Below are positions 1-7,153 of a stretch of DNA of 22,320 nucleotides, piece after piece. The translations under genes and the position numbers were made by a program. Location of the stretch: positions 1 to 22,320 of IMG/VR virus record IMGVR_UViG_3300032323_000440; one strand, written 5' to 3'. Within the stretch, counting starts at the first letter, position 1; every line of letters begins with the position of its first letter. A model generated the notes under the pieces. That model did no database searches, was not told the DNA's origin, and worked only from the letters and a program-made list of their open reading frames with translations. The DNA is from a virus.

Positions 1-246
1 ATCAGGCACAAACTGCCAATTATCAGGTTCATATTTTTGAGCACCAAAGGTTAATACTTTAACGGTTTCTTCCAAAGCTAATGGTGGAAGAAGTCCATAC
101 ATCAATTTACCACCATCAAACTTGCGACCAATTGATTGTGTTGGTTGTGGTACCGCATCTTCATATACAGGTTGATAAGGAGCTTCCGCTACTATCCTAG
201 CATTATCATCGGTACCACGATTGCCTTTGTTATCTTGCCAGGCCAT
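1..246 (-). CDS. dATP/dGTP diphosphohydrolase-like protein, N-terminal part (cut by window edge)
   Basis: The first 82 residues are visible; the 3' part lies beyond the left edge. The ATG at 246-244 overlaps the stop of the glycosyltransferase gene by one base (TAATG), which supports this start. Residues 40-55 read GRKFDGGKLMYGLLPP and residues 65-77 contain LTFGAQKYEPDNW. This pairing of an FDxGKxxxxLLPP stretch with an FGAxKYxPDNW stretch is what I know from the N-terminal domain of phage dATP/dGTP diphosphohydrolases (MazG-like, all-alpha NTP pyrophosphatase relatives), which trim purine dNTP pools. The first 35 residues are polar and probably a flexible leader. The catalytic metal-binding acids would lie in the missing part, so the activity is inferred from the family only. 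It is probably translationally coupled to the upstream glycosyltransferase gene. Confidence 0.6.
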   Translation of the reverse strand, partial: MAWQDNKGNRGTDDNARIVAEAPYQPVYEDAVPQPTQSIGRKFDGGKLMYGLLPPLALEETVKVLTFGAQKYEPDNWQFVPD

Positions 247-1064
247 TACATTTCTCCGACAAAATTAGCAACTGCCGGCATATCTCCTTGAAAGTGATAG
301 GTACCAATATGTGATGTTTTCATCCAAGGACATAACCAGATTGAACCGCCAATCTTCCGCCACATCTGACAGAACATATAATCTTCACTCAAGTAACGAT
401 CCGAGCCGCCACCAGTGATTGAGTCTTTTGTGTCAATGACCGTATCAAAGAACGCATGAATGTATCGTGATCCATCAAAATTAGCCTGACCTACATGGTC
501 TGGTTTGTAACGAATAGTTGGATACTGTTCGGTCATTTTCTCAAAGACCTCACGGCGAATCATCATAAATCCTGTGCCAATTTCTAATACTTCAAGTGGT
601 TCCGTAACTGAGAATTGTGCTGTGCCTTTAACTGGATTGAAAACATAATCACCAGTAACTTTTTCAAGTATTTGTGGATCAATATCTGGTTTCTTCTCTA
701 CAGCTTTCTTAACTGATTTCCATTTGATGGCTTTCTTAGGATAAGGACCACCAGCAACTTCTTTATCTAGTGCAAGCAAAGCAATGACATCTTGTGGATT
801 AAAAGAAATATCCGAATCTAAGAACAACATGTGTGTACATTCTGAACGATGAATAAACTCATCTACAAGATAGTTTCTCGCACGAGTAATTAGTGATTCG
901 TTGAAAAGAAATGAAAATTTAATCTGTACGCCATACTGATAGCACAAGCCTTGTAAATCTAAACATGCCTTCATGTATAGTCCATGATTCATGCCGCCAT
1001 ACATTGGTGTAGCGACAAATAAACTCTTCTTTTGTAAATCTTCTTTTTTAATTGAAATTTCCAT
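246..1064 (-). CDS. GT-A type glycosyltransferase-like protein
   Basis: A 272-residue protein with a GT-A nucleotide-sugar transferase pattern: an N-terminal beta strand with FVATPMYGG (16-24), NESLITRARNYLVDEF (55-70), then the DxD-type metal/sugar-nucleotide motif in FLDSDISF (81-88), a GTGFMMIRREVFE segment, and SEDYMFCQMWR near the C-terminus, which resembles the acid-containing acceptor region of this fold. It should move a sugar from a nucleotide sugar to an unknown acceptor (phage DNA, a virion protein or a host glycan). I chose the ATG at 1064 because GGAGAA lies 6 bases upstream of it. An in-frame GTG at 1100 would start inside the terminator hairpin and has no Shine-Dalgarno. The gene sits just after an intrinsic terminator and no clear promoter of its own is visible, so it may rely on read-through. 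Confidence 0.75.
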   Translation of the reverse strand: MEISIKKEDLQKKSLFVATPMYGGMNHGLYMKACLDLQGLCYQYGVQIKFSFLFNESLITRARNYLVDEFIHRSECTHMLFLDSDISFNPQDVIALLALDKEVAGGPYPKKAIKWKSVKKAVEKKPDIDPQILEKVTGDYVFNPVKGTAQFSVTEPLEVLEIGTGFMMIRREVFEKMTEQYPTIRYKPDHVGQANFDGSRYIHAFFDTVIDTKDSITGGGSDRYLSEDYMFCQMWRKIGGSIWLCPWMKTSHIGTYHFQGDMPAVANFVGEM

Positions 1065-1079
1065 TTGTTCTCCGAGAAA

Positions 1080-1117
1080 TAAAAAAAAAGGGGCAACCAC
1101 TTTTGTGGAAACCCCTT
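1080..1117 (-). terminator. Rho-independent terminator after the winged-helix gene
   Basis: On the minus strand, AAGGGG-TTT-CCAC, an AAAA loop, GTGG-TTG-CCCCTT is followed directly by a run of nine to ten T. The stem has two paired blocks (GGGG/CCCC and CCAC/GTGG) around a small internal loop. It begins 14 bases after the stop codon of the winged-helix gene and ends just before the Shine-Dalgarno of the glycosyltransferase gene. Confidence 0.85.
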
Positions 1118-1130
1118 GTATTAAATCAGA

Positions 1131-1397
1131 TTAAACTGATTGAACACGAACGCCATTAGCACGGCATTGTGCTTTGAAAGACTTGCTTGGTGTACCTAAG
1201 CGATATACAGTCTGCACTTCACCAGCGATGTTTTTCTTGTTACCGTAGATTGCATAACCTTCTTGGCGCAACTCAGAGATGCGAGCAGAAACATTGGTGA
1301 TACCAAAGCGGCGTTGAGCTTGTTTGGTTGTGAATGTGTTGTAACCTTCTGTTTTTGTCAAAGCGGCCAACATCTTTTGTTTTGCTGATAATTTCAT
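1131..1397 (-). CDS. Small winged-helix DNA-binding protein
   Basis: An 88-residue basic protein. Residues about 19-48 (from YNTFTTKQAQRRFG through VSARISELRQEGY) form a helix-turn-helix: a first helix that selects a rule-like QAQRRFG turn, then a recognition helix ARISELR, then a wing beginning AIYGNKK and ending VYRLG. This pattern is typical of the small phage HTH proteins that I place in the Pfam HTH_55-like group. The start at 1397 is preferred over the ATG at 1409 because GGAG lies 7 bases upstream of it and inside the first codons of the longer form. The gene has its own near-consensus sigma70 promoter, a dyad over the -35 box and its own terminator, so it forms a single-gene unit. The role is inferred: an early regulator, possibly of itself. 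Confidence 0.75.
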   Translation of the reverse strand: MKLSAKQKMLAALTKTEGYNTFTTKQAQRRFGITNVSARISELRQEGYAIYGNKKNIAGEVQTVYRLGTPSKSFKAQCRANGVRVQSV

Positions 1398-1428
1398 GTA
1401 AAACTCCATATTTTAGTTAATAATAAAT

Positions 1429-1450
1429 CTCGTCAGACATCTTCAACGAG
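1429..1450 (-). promoter_or_regulatory. Stem-loop at the 5' end of the winged-helix transcript
   Basis: CTCGT (1450-1446) and ACGAG (1433-1429) on the minus strand form a perfect 5-bp stem with a 12-base loop. The predicted transcription start is about 1451, so the stem would sit at the very 5' end of the mRNA. Such 5' stems can protect phage mRNAs, or the dyad could be a DNA site near +1. Which of these applies is not decidable here. Confidence 0.4.
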
Positions 1451-1457
1451 TGAACAC

Positions 1458-1486
1458 ATTGTAACATTATGTAGTGTGTGTGTCAA
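1458..1486 (-). promoter_or_regulatory. Sigma70-like promoter for the winged-helix gene
   Basis: On the minus strand TTGACA (1486-1481, perfect -35) is followed after exactly 17 bases by TACAAT (1463-1458, one mismatch to TATAAT). The predicted start is about 1451, leaving about 53 bases of leader before the ATG at 1397. This is the best host-type promoter in the window that points with the genes. It lies right after the stop of the DruA-like gene. Confidence 0.8.
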
Positions 1487-1506
1487 GTATATTTGCGGTA
1501 TACTTG
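1484..1506. promoter_or_regulatory. Operator-like inverted repeat overlapping the -35 box
   Basis: A perfect 8-bp inverted repeat, CAAGTATA (1484-1491) and TATACTTG (1499-1506), is separated by 7 bases. One arm overlaps the -35 hexamer at 1481-1486. No T-run follows, so it is not a terminator of the gene ending at 1508. The arm spacing suits a dimeric helix-turn-helix protein bound to one face of the DNA. The winged-helix protein made from this promoter is the obvious but unproven candidate ligand. Confidence 0.5.
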
Positions 1507-1507
1507 T

Positions 1508-2773
1508 TTATCTGCCAACTTGTGGCAAATACTTGAACTTGGTTTCTTCCCAAGACAAGTATATTAGGTCATCATAGAATAAAGAATCATATGAAACAGT
1601 ATTCTTCTTCTGTAATTGCCTAATTCGACCCTTAGCATACTTGGTTTTCCAAATATTGGCAAGGGTTTCTTCACTGGTATCAAACGACTTTACCAGATCA
1701 GAATCGGTAATCTCCTTACGGAGAAATTCAAAGGTATTATTATAAAGAGAACTAAAATAGATACCACGTTGATGTTCGGTGCGAATCAATTCTTTTGGTA
1801 TTTGCAGTTTAGAATATGCAAAGTTTAAAGAACGATTTTTATGGTCACGCTTAAGTGGAAGACCTTGTGTATTTTTGGCTTCCCACCATTCAAAGTATTT
1901 GCGAGTATGATTTTCTTTAATCCAATCAAACACTAATTTTTTAGTTGACCTCGATGGTTCGAAAGCCACAGAACCAGAAGAAAAACCCATAGCGTTCCAA
2001 TGATCAAGTCCATCATACTGCGAAAGCCCTCCGGCTTTTGTTTTTCCGTATAATGACGTTGTAGTAACGCCAACAAGAGTGTCTCCATATTGTCTTTTCC
2101 AATCTGCCTGAACTGTATCTGATAAACACATCAATGCCAATAACTTACCACCCATGTAATTAAAACCTAGTGGTTGTAACGGAACGATGGTGGATCCAAT
2201 TGCAGTATGATTAATCATGTGTTGCTGTGTCTTAACATCTCTCGACCATCCGATGGCGTTATCTCTTGGAGTCAAGTCTAGAAAGTCTGAACTAATACAA
2301 ATAACACCAAGATACTTACCAGTAACTTCATCTGTTAAAACATAAAATAGATTACGACCAATATTTGAATTGTTCTTCATCGTGGAAGAAAATGTTCTGA
2401 TAGCGTTCCAACGAGCAGCATCTTCACCATTAGATAATACCATAACTGGTTTCAGTTTTTCATAATCATCAGGAGATTCTGGCACCCAAAAGTTTTTTCT
2501 AACTTCTTTAATGAGTTTATCTTGCTCTGGATCAACCATTTGTAACTCTGTGCCAAATACAGTGCTGGCTTCAAAGACAGGATATCTTTCTTTCACTTCA
2601 CACCATTTTTGATATAAAGTATATTCACGAACATCCATTTGCGAAGCATAAGTCAAGTCCTTAATTAGGACTTCCTTCATGTTTGCTTCATCAATGTGTT
2701 GAAATGAATTGACAGGATTTTTCTCTTGCCAATCATTCCATTGTTTTTCTACATACTCAATCGGTGTTGCCAT
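1508..2773 (-). CDS. DUF4338/DruA-like protein
   Basis: A 421-residue protein. Its central part (about residues 140-270) follows the pattern I remember for DUF4338, the family of DruA from the Druantia anti-phage system: a YLGVICISSDFLDL strand, then RDNAIGWS, a LILP-like TIVPLQPLGFNYMGGKLLAL, ADWKRQYGDTLVGVTTTS, and finally a DHWNAMGFSSG segment. The corresponding family features are GxxxFS, RDxxIGW, N-SKxL, DWxxxYG-xPVLxETFV and ANWxxxGxTxG. Several of these are changed (for example no ETF), so the protein is diverged. The family has no settled biochemistry that I can name with certainty; a nucleic-acid role is plausible. The ATG at 2773 overlaps the deformylase stop by one base (TAATG), so it is translated from the same mRNA as gp46 and the deformylase. 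The N-terminal 130 and C-terminal 150 residues show no motif that I recognise. Confidence 0.5.
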   Translation of the reverse strand: MATPIEYVEKQWNDWQEKNPVNSFQHIDEANMKEVLIKDLTYASQMDVREYTLYQKWCEVKERYPVFEASTVFGTELQMVDPEQDKLIKEVRKNFWVPESPDDYEKLKPVMVLSNGEDAARWNAIRTFSSTMKNNSNIGRNLFYVLTDEVTGKYLGVICISSDFLDLTPRDNAIGWSRDVKTQQHMINHTAIGSTIVPLQPLGFNYMGGKLLALMCLSDTVQADWKRQYGDTLVGVTTTSLYGKTKAGGLSQYDGLDHWNAMGFSSGSVAFEPSRSTKKLVFDWIKENHTRKYFEWWEAKNTQGLPLKRDHKNRSLNFAYSKLQIPKELIRTEHQRGIYFSSLYNNTFEFLRKEITDSDLVKSFDTSEETLANIWKTKYAKGRIRQLQKKNTVSYDSLFYDDLIYLSWEETKFKYLPQVGR

Positions 2774-3378
2774 TATTGTTTAATCTTTGCCAAGTTTTTA
2801 TTCATCTTATTAACCATCTTCAATATCTTATCTCGTTTCTTCATACCAGTTTGTAGTGCAAGAGGTTTTACTTTACTAGTATACACGATTCCATTTAAAT
2901 GGTCAAGCTCATGTTGAAAACAACGAGCAGACATACCATTAAAGGTTGCCTGTTTCCATTCTCCATTAAAGTCTTGGTATGTTACTGCAACTTCTTCTGG
3001 TCGTGTGATACTCAATGCCAATAAAGGAAAAGATAAACAACCTTCGGCCATATGAACTTCTTTGTGAGATTTCAATACAATACTTGGATTAAAAAATGCC
3101 ACAAAATTATCACCAGAACCCATCACAAAAACTCGATAAGGAAAACCACATTGATTGGCAGACAATCCATAACCATTGTGTTTCTTACAGGTTTCAACCA
3201 ATGAAGAGGCAAACTCCATTGGATTAACTGGTGGATTTGTAAAATCAAATTCAGGTAAGACCTGACGAAGAATTGGATGGGTATCTGGTATTAAATCAAA
3301 TAAAGGAATATTATACGTTGTTGCATAATTGTTATCCTTTAATGTATCTTCTGTATTAAAAACAATTGTTTCGCTCAT
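2773..3378 (-). CDS. def: Peptide deformylase
   Basis: A 201-residue metalloenzyme that removes the formyl group from the N-terminal Met of new proteins. All three family motifs are present: GYGLSANQCG (69-78, motif 1), EGCLSFP (112-118, motif 2, with metal ligand C114) and QHELDH (155-160, motif 3, with ligands H156 and H160 and catalytic E157). The length is slightly more than a typical bacterial enzyme (about 170) because of an N-terminal leader of about 30 residues. The start overlaps the gp46 stop by four bases (ATGA), giving tight coupling. Deformylase genes are known from marine cyanophages, where they are thought to favour maturation of short-lived photosystem proteins; here no photosynthesis gene is in view. 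The C-terminus is lysine-rich. Confidence 0.93.
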   Translation of the reverse strand: MSETIVFNTEDTLKDNNYATTYNIPLFDLIPDTHPILRQVLPEFDFTNPPVNPMEFASSLVETCKKHNGYGLSANQCGFPYRVFVMGSGDNFVAFFNPSIVLKSHKEVHMAEGCLSFPLLALSITRPEEVAVTYQDFNGEWKQATFNGMSARCFQHELDHLNGIVYTSKVKPLALQTGMKKRDKILKMVNKMNKNLAKIKQ

Positions 3379-5090
3379 TTTGCAATCCTACTAAAGTTAT
3401 TATGTTTCTCAAATTTAATAATCGACCTGAATTTATCAAATAACTGGTCACCTTTGTGTGAGATAACAAATACATTGGTATCTGTTCCCATCTCATGAAT
3501 CAATTTCAAAAATTCTTCTGTGCCAACACCATCAAGAGAAGAATCAAATACCTCATCAAGAATTAATAGGTTGGTATTTGTAGAGTTCTTCAATTTGGCA
3601 ACTTGTCGCCATGTAAACAATAGAGCCAAGTCAATACGCATCTTCTCACCTTCAGAAAAGTTGGCATATGAGAACTCATCACGGTGCCTAGACTTAATTG
3701 TTTCTTCAAACGATTCATTGATGTTAAAGTTTACAAAGAAGTCCATGGCAGTCAAATACTTATTAATTAACTTATTCATGATAGGTAAGTATTGACGAAT
3801 GATTTTGGTTTTGATGCCAGTATCTTTCAACAATGATCCTGCAAACTCATAGTATTGTTTCTCTGTGGCCAGTTCTTCTTGTTTTTTAATTAATACACCA
3901 AGTTCTTCTTTGAGTTCTTTTAACTTGGCATTTTCATCTTCAAGACTATCTTTGTGGTTGGTAAGTTCTTCTACTTCTCTTTGAAGTTTTGTAACGAACT
4001 TATTAATGGCAGATATTGTTGAGTTGTGTTTCACCACCTCGTTGTTATGTGCCGTAATGTGTTTAAGTCCGTGTTGTATTTCTTCGATTCGTTTATTTGT
4101 TGCCGTAATTTGAGTAGAGATGTCCGTTAAGGCTGTATTGACTTCCGATTTAGTGTTATTGAGAACAGAAACTTGGTCGGTTCGAAAAGATTCTTCAATA
4201 CTTTGCTTACAGGTTGGACAGTCTGAGTGTTCTTCATAAAAGGTTACCTCTTTATCAATCTTCTTAATGCGAGATTCGAGCTTAGACTCTAGTTGAATCA
4301 ACTTGGCACTTTTCTTTTGAACTGCCATTTGGTCGGCAATTTTGCTCTGCAACACGGCAATGTGTTTTTGAATTAACTCAACATCTCTTTCTAGTGTAAA
4401 GATTTGATCAACCGAATCGGCAATCTCTTTACGCTTCTTAGCAATTTCTTCATCAGAACGACTTTTGTGTTCTTCAATACTCTGTTTCTGAAAGTTGATT
4501 CTTTCTGAAGAAATATCCATCTCATATTTGTTTTTGATTGAGATATCTTTGATTGATGACATCTTCTCTTTAACAATTCCATTCATAGAGGAGAAAATGC
4601 CAATATCTAACAAATCTTCAATAATTAATCTGCGGTCAGCCGGAGATAATTGCATGAAAGGAACAAATGATGCTGAACCAAGAATAACCACTTGTGTAAA
4701 TGATTTGTAGTTAATCTTGAGAATAAACTTCTCCAAAAACTCTTGATAATCTTTTGCCTTGGCATCTTGGTCAAGTAGTTTGTTCTCAAGATAAACCTCA
4801 AACACATTAGGCTTAATACCACGAATTACTTTATAATGTTTTTTGCCAATAGAAAATTCAATCTCTACAACACAATCAGACTGGTTAATAGAGTTTAATA
4901 ATTGCGGTTTGTTTATCTTACGAAATGGTTTACCAAAAAGACCAAAACACAATGCATCAAGAATGGTGGATTTACCTGCACCATTGTTACCAATGATTAA
5001 TGTGTTTGGTGATTTTTGAAAGTTGATTTCAGTAAAAGTGGCACCGGTCGATAAGAAGTTTTTCCAACGGACTTTTTGAAATGTAATCAT
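3375..5090 (-). CDS. 46: gp46, SbcC/Rad50-type recombination nuclease ATPase subunit
   Basis: A 571-residue SMC-like ATPase, close to T4 gp46 (560). Walker A is GNNGAGKST (34-42). Two long coiled-coil arms flank a Rad50-type zinc hook, CPTC (C291 and C294). The ABC signature is NFSEGEKMRIDLAL, Walker B is LLILDEVFD (D512, E513) and the H-loop is VISHK (H545). With gp47 it forms the nuclease that processes DNA ends for recombination-dependent replication and host DNA breakdown. The start overlaps the stop of the dehydrogenase-like gene (ATGA) and the end overlaps the deformylase start (ATGA). The separation from gene 47 by a metabolic gene is unusual. Confidence 0.95.
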   Translation of the reverse strand: MITFQKVRWKNFLSTGATFTEINFQKSPNTLIIGNNGAGKSTILDALCFGLFGKPFRKINKPQLLNSINQSDCVVEIEFSIGKKHYKVIRGIKPNVFEVYLENKLLDQDAKAKDYQEFLEKFILKINYKSFTQVVILGSASFVPFMQLSPADRRLIIEDLLDIGIFSSMNGIVKEKMSSIKDISIKNKYEMDISSERINFQKQSIEEHKSRSDEEIAKKRKEIADSVDQIFTLERDVELIQKHIAVLQSKIADQMAVQKKSAKLIQLESKLESRIKKIDKEVTFYEEHSDCPTCKQSIEESFRTDQVSVLNNTKSEVNTALTDISTQITATNKRIEEIQHGLKHITAHNNEVVKHNSTISAINKFVTKLQREVEELTNHKDSLEDENAKLKELKEELGVLIKKQEELATEKQYYEFAGSLLKDTGIKTKIIRQYLPIMNKLINKYLTAMDFFVNFNINESFEETIKSRHRDEFSYANFSEGEKMRIDLALLFTWRQVAKLKNSTNTNLLILDEVFDSSLDGVGTEEFLKLIHEMGTDTNVFVISHKGDQLFDKFRSIIKFEKHNNFSRIAK

Positions 5091-5869
5091 CTAATTAATT
5101 TATTTTTTTCAATAGCAGAATTTAGAACGGATAATAGTATATCATTTTCTTTTGCGTATGTCAATAAAGCATTGGTATCTTTTGGAAAACAAGCACCACC
5201 AAAACCAAAGTGATTGTCCGGGCCAGGAACTTGTGTGTGTGAATTACCGATTCTTTTATCTATCAATACCAATTTTTCAACTTTGTTATAATCGATATTT
5301 GTTTTGTCGCAAAGAATTTTTAATTCATTCATAAAAACAACTTTTGTGGCAAGAAATGAATTAATTGTATATTTCATCATCGAAGCTTCTTCAATTGTTG
5401 CTGAATAAAAAACAGCACTAGGAAAAACATTCTGCAATACTGTTTTTGCCAATTCAATATATGTTTTATTATTTCCACCTATAACATGAAATCGTGACGA
5501 CAAATAATCATTAATGGCAGTTTTGGCAACCAAAAATTCTGGAACATAAACCAAATTTTCCATAAATTCATTTGCTGTGGTGTAAAAAGACGGTGGTGCT
5601 GTTACCTTACTAATAACAACACCTTTATAATTAACAGATTTTAGTTTATATAATACGTCTGATAAAATACTAGTATCACAAGAACCATCTTCTTTTTGTG
5701 GAGAAGGTACACAAACATATACTGCATCCACATCTTTAATTGATTTGTAACTACCAGTGACATTTGATAAGTTTGGATCAATAATATAATTAGAGTCAAT
5801 ACCTCGATATGAAGCGTTTACAGCTTTACCCACAAAACCAAAACCAATAATTGCAACGTTGTAATTCAT
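5087..5869 (-). CDS. UDP-glucose/GDP-mannose dehydrogenase-like protein, short form
   Basis: A 260-residue protein. The N-terminal Rossmann motif is GFGFVGKA (9-16), followed by VCVPSP and the conserved YVPEFL stretch. The central domain carries the family's catalytic cysteine in GFGGACFPKDTNAL (C227). Normal UDP-glucose 6-dehydrogenases are about 390-450 residues and end in a third domain that completes the UDP-sugar site; here the protein stops about 30 residues after the catalytic motif, so that domain is absent. The frame is clean and both gene junctions are tight (3 bases after gp47, ATGA into gp46), so this looks like a kept short form, not decay. It would oxidise a nucleotide sugar with NAD+, perhaps feeding the glycosyltransferases at the window ends. 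Substrate is not known. Similar short dehydrogenases occur in other large phages. Confidence 0.8.
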   Translation of the reverse strand: MNYNVAIIGFGFVGKAVNASYRGIDSNYIIDPNLSNVTGSYKSIKDVDAVYVCVPSPQKEDGSCDTSILSDVLYKLKSVNYKGVVISKVTAPPSFYTTANEFMENLVYVPEFLVAKTAINDYLSSRFHVIGGNNKTYIELAKTVLQNVFPSAVFYSATIEEASMMKYTINSFLATKVVFMNELKILCDKTNIDYNKVEKLVLIDKRIGNSHTQVPGPDNHFGFGGACFPKDTNALLTYAKENDILLSVLNSAIEKNKLIR

Positions 5870-5872
5870 GTT

Positions 5873-6943
5873 TTATGCTTGTTCCTGGTTCAATGCCTCA
5901 ACATATAATTCTTTAATTATAGTTTTTAGCCTTTCATTATCAATGTGTTCTTCTTTAATACTGTCTACATACTTGCCAATAATTGACATGGTATCTTCAG
6001 CTTGATCCAGCATATCATCTTCCATGCCTTCTGTCAAGTCTGTAAAGTCTTCCGCAATGGTAATATCGATTGGATTAACTTTGTATAAGTTGTCCATAAA
6101 CTTGTCAAACAGATAAGGATTGGTTTTGTTGAGTACCACAACTTTGACATAGGTATTGGTATACTTACTCAAATCTTTGCTGGTAATCTCTGTAATGGAG
6201 TTTTCTTTATCATCATAAACGATGCGGTGAAACATCACATTAGGATTAATAATAAACTCAAGCTTATAAGTATCAAGATCAAACAAATGAAAACCCCTCG
6301 GATCATTATAATCTTGCCAGGTGAGTTCATAGGGGTTTCCAAGATAAGTGATGTTATCACTAGAAGAACGGTGATGGTAATGGCCGCTGAATACACAATC
6401 GAAACGTCTAAAAAGTTCACGGTTCAATCCTTCTAAAGATGGCATACCACGATGCATGGCAAAACCGGCAATTTCAAAATGACCCATACAAATATCTGCC
6501 GATGTGTTAGATAACATTTCAATGGATTCTCCATGGTTCTCTGGACAAATCCAAGGCATCATGCAAATGTATGTATCATTGATTTGAATTGTTTGTGGAG
6601 TATCAATAACTTGAATGTTATTATATTCTTTGAGTAGAAGGTCTACCGAATTAACTTCATTGGTATTTTTAAAATAAGTGTCATGATTACCTGCCAACAT
6701 ATGAACTTTAACATTTCGTTTGGCTAACTCATCAAAAAACATCTCCTTGGTTCTTTTCAAGGAATAAAAATTTACATACTTGCGGCGGTCAAAAGTGTCT
6801 CCAAGAATGAGAACAGTATTAATACCATTATCGTCAAGGATAGGAAAGAATGTGTTTTTATAGAACTTCTCATAATAATCTAAGAAATGAATCGAGTCAT
6901 TTCTAGCACCAAAATGTTGGTCTGTTATAATCGCAATTTTCAT
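5873..6943 (-). CDS. 47: gp47, SbcD/Mre11-type recombination nuclease subunit
   Basis: A 356-residue calcineurin-like phosphoesterase, close to T4 gp47 (339). The metal-binding motifs come in family order: DQH (D8, H10), GDTFDRR (48-54, D49), GNHD (85-88), then MGHFE and SGHYHH in the second half. The C-terminal third is the capping/partner-binding part and ends in an acidic helical tail. It is the nuclease partner of gp46. The upstream gap of 17 bases is A/T-rich and holds no clear Shine-Dalgarno, so translation may depend on coupling or on low structure. The 62-residue gene lies directly before it. Confidence 0.95.
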   Translation of the reverse strand: MKIAIITDQHFGARNDSIHFLDYYEKFYKNTFFPILDDNGINTVLILGDTFDRRKYVNFYSLKRTKEMFFDELAKRNVKVHMLAGNHDTYFKNTNEVNSVDLLLKEYNNIQVIDTPQTIQINDTYICMMPWICPENHGESIEMLSNTSADICMGHFEIAGFAMHRGMPSLEGLNRELFRRFDCVFSGHYHHRSSSDNITYLGNPYELTWQDYNDPRGFHLFDLDTYKLEFIINPNVMFHRIVYDDKENSITEITSKDLSKYTNTYVKVVVLNKTNPYLFDKFMDNLYKVNPIDITIAEDFTDLTEGMEDDMLDQAEDTMSIIGKYVDSIKEEHIDNERLKTIIKELYVEALNQEQA

Positions 6944-6960
6944 AATATATTTTTTTTTAA

Positions 6961-7149
6961 TTAATCTGAAGGATGAGACCTATCCGGTTTAGGATTATCT
7001 GAATCATTTTCATTAATAAATTTAATTTCAGTAATTGATTCTGGAATTTTTAATTGGATTGAAAATTTAGTTGCTTCTTTAAAAGTTTTAAACCATTTGT
7101 AAAAAACAACGTCTTTTTTTTGTGTTGCGTAATAGGTTACTCTATACAT
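6961..7149 (-). CDS. Hypothetical 62-residue protein
   Basis: Not recognised. The ORF starts with ATG and has AGGAG 9 bases upstream, placed inside the last codons of gene 55, so it is very probably translated. The N-terminal 50 residues alternate basic, aromatic and hydrophobic residues (YRVTYYATQKK, then KWFKTFKEATKFSIQLK), suggesting a small beta-alpha-beta fold. The last 13 residues are charged and proline-containing, and probably disordered. It lies between late sigma gp55 and gp47 in the same direction. Confidence 0.7.
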   Translation of the reverse strand: MYRVTYYATQKKDVVFYKWFKTFKEATKFSIQLKIPESITEIKFINENDSDNPKPDRSHPSD

Positions 7150-7153
7150 TATA

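Noticed and set aside
1064-1100. Longer glycosyltransferase start (GTG at 1100)
   Set aside because: It would place the first 12 codons in the terminator hairpin and T-run, with no Shine-Dalgarno; the ATG at 1064 has GGAGAA before it.
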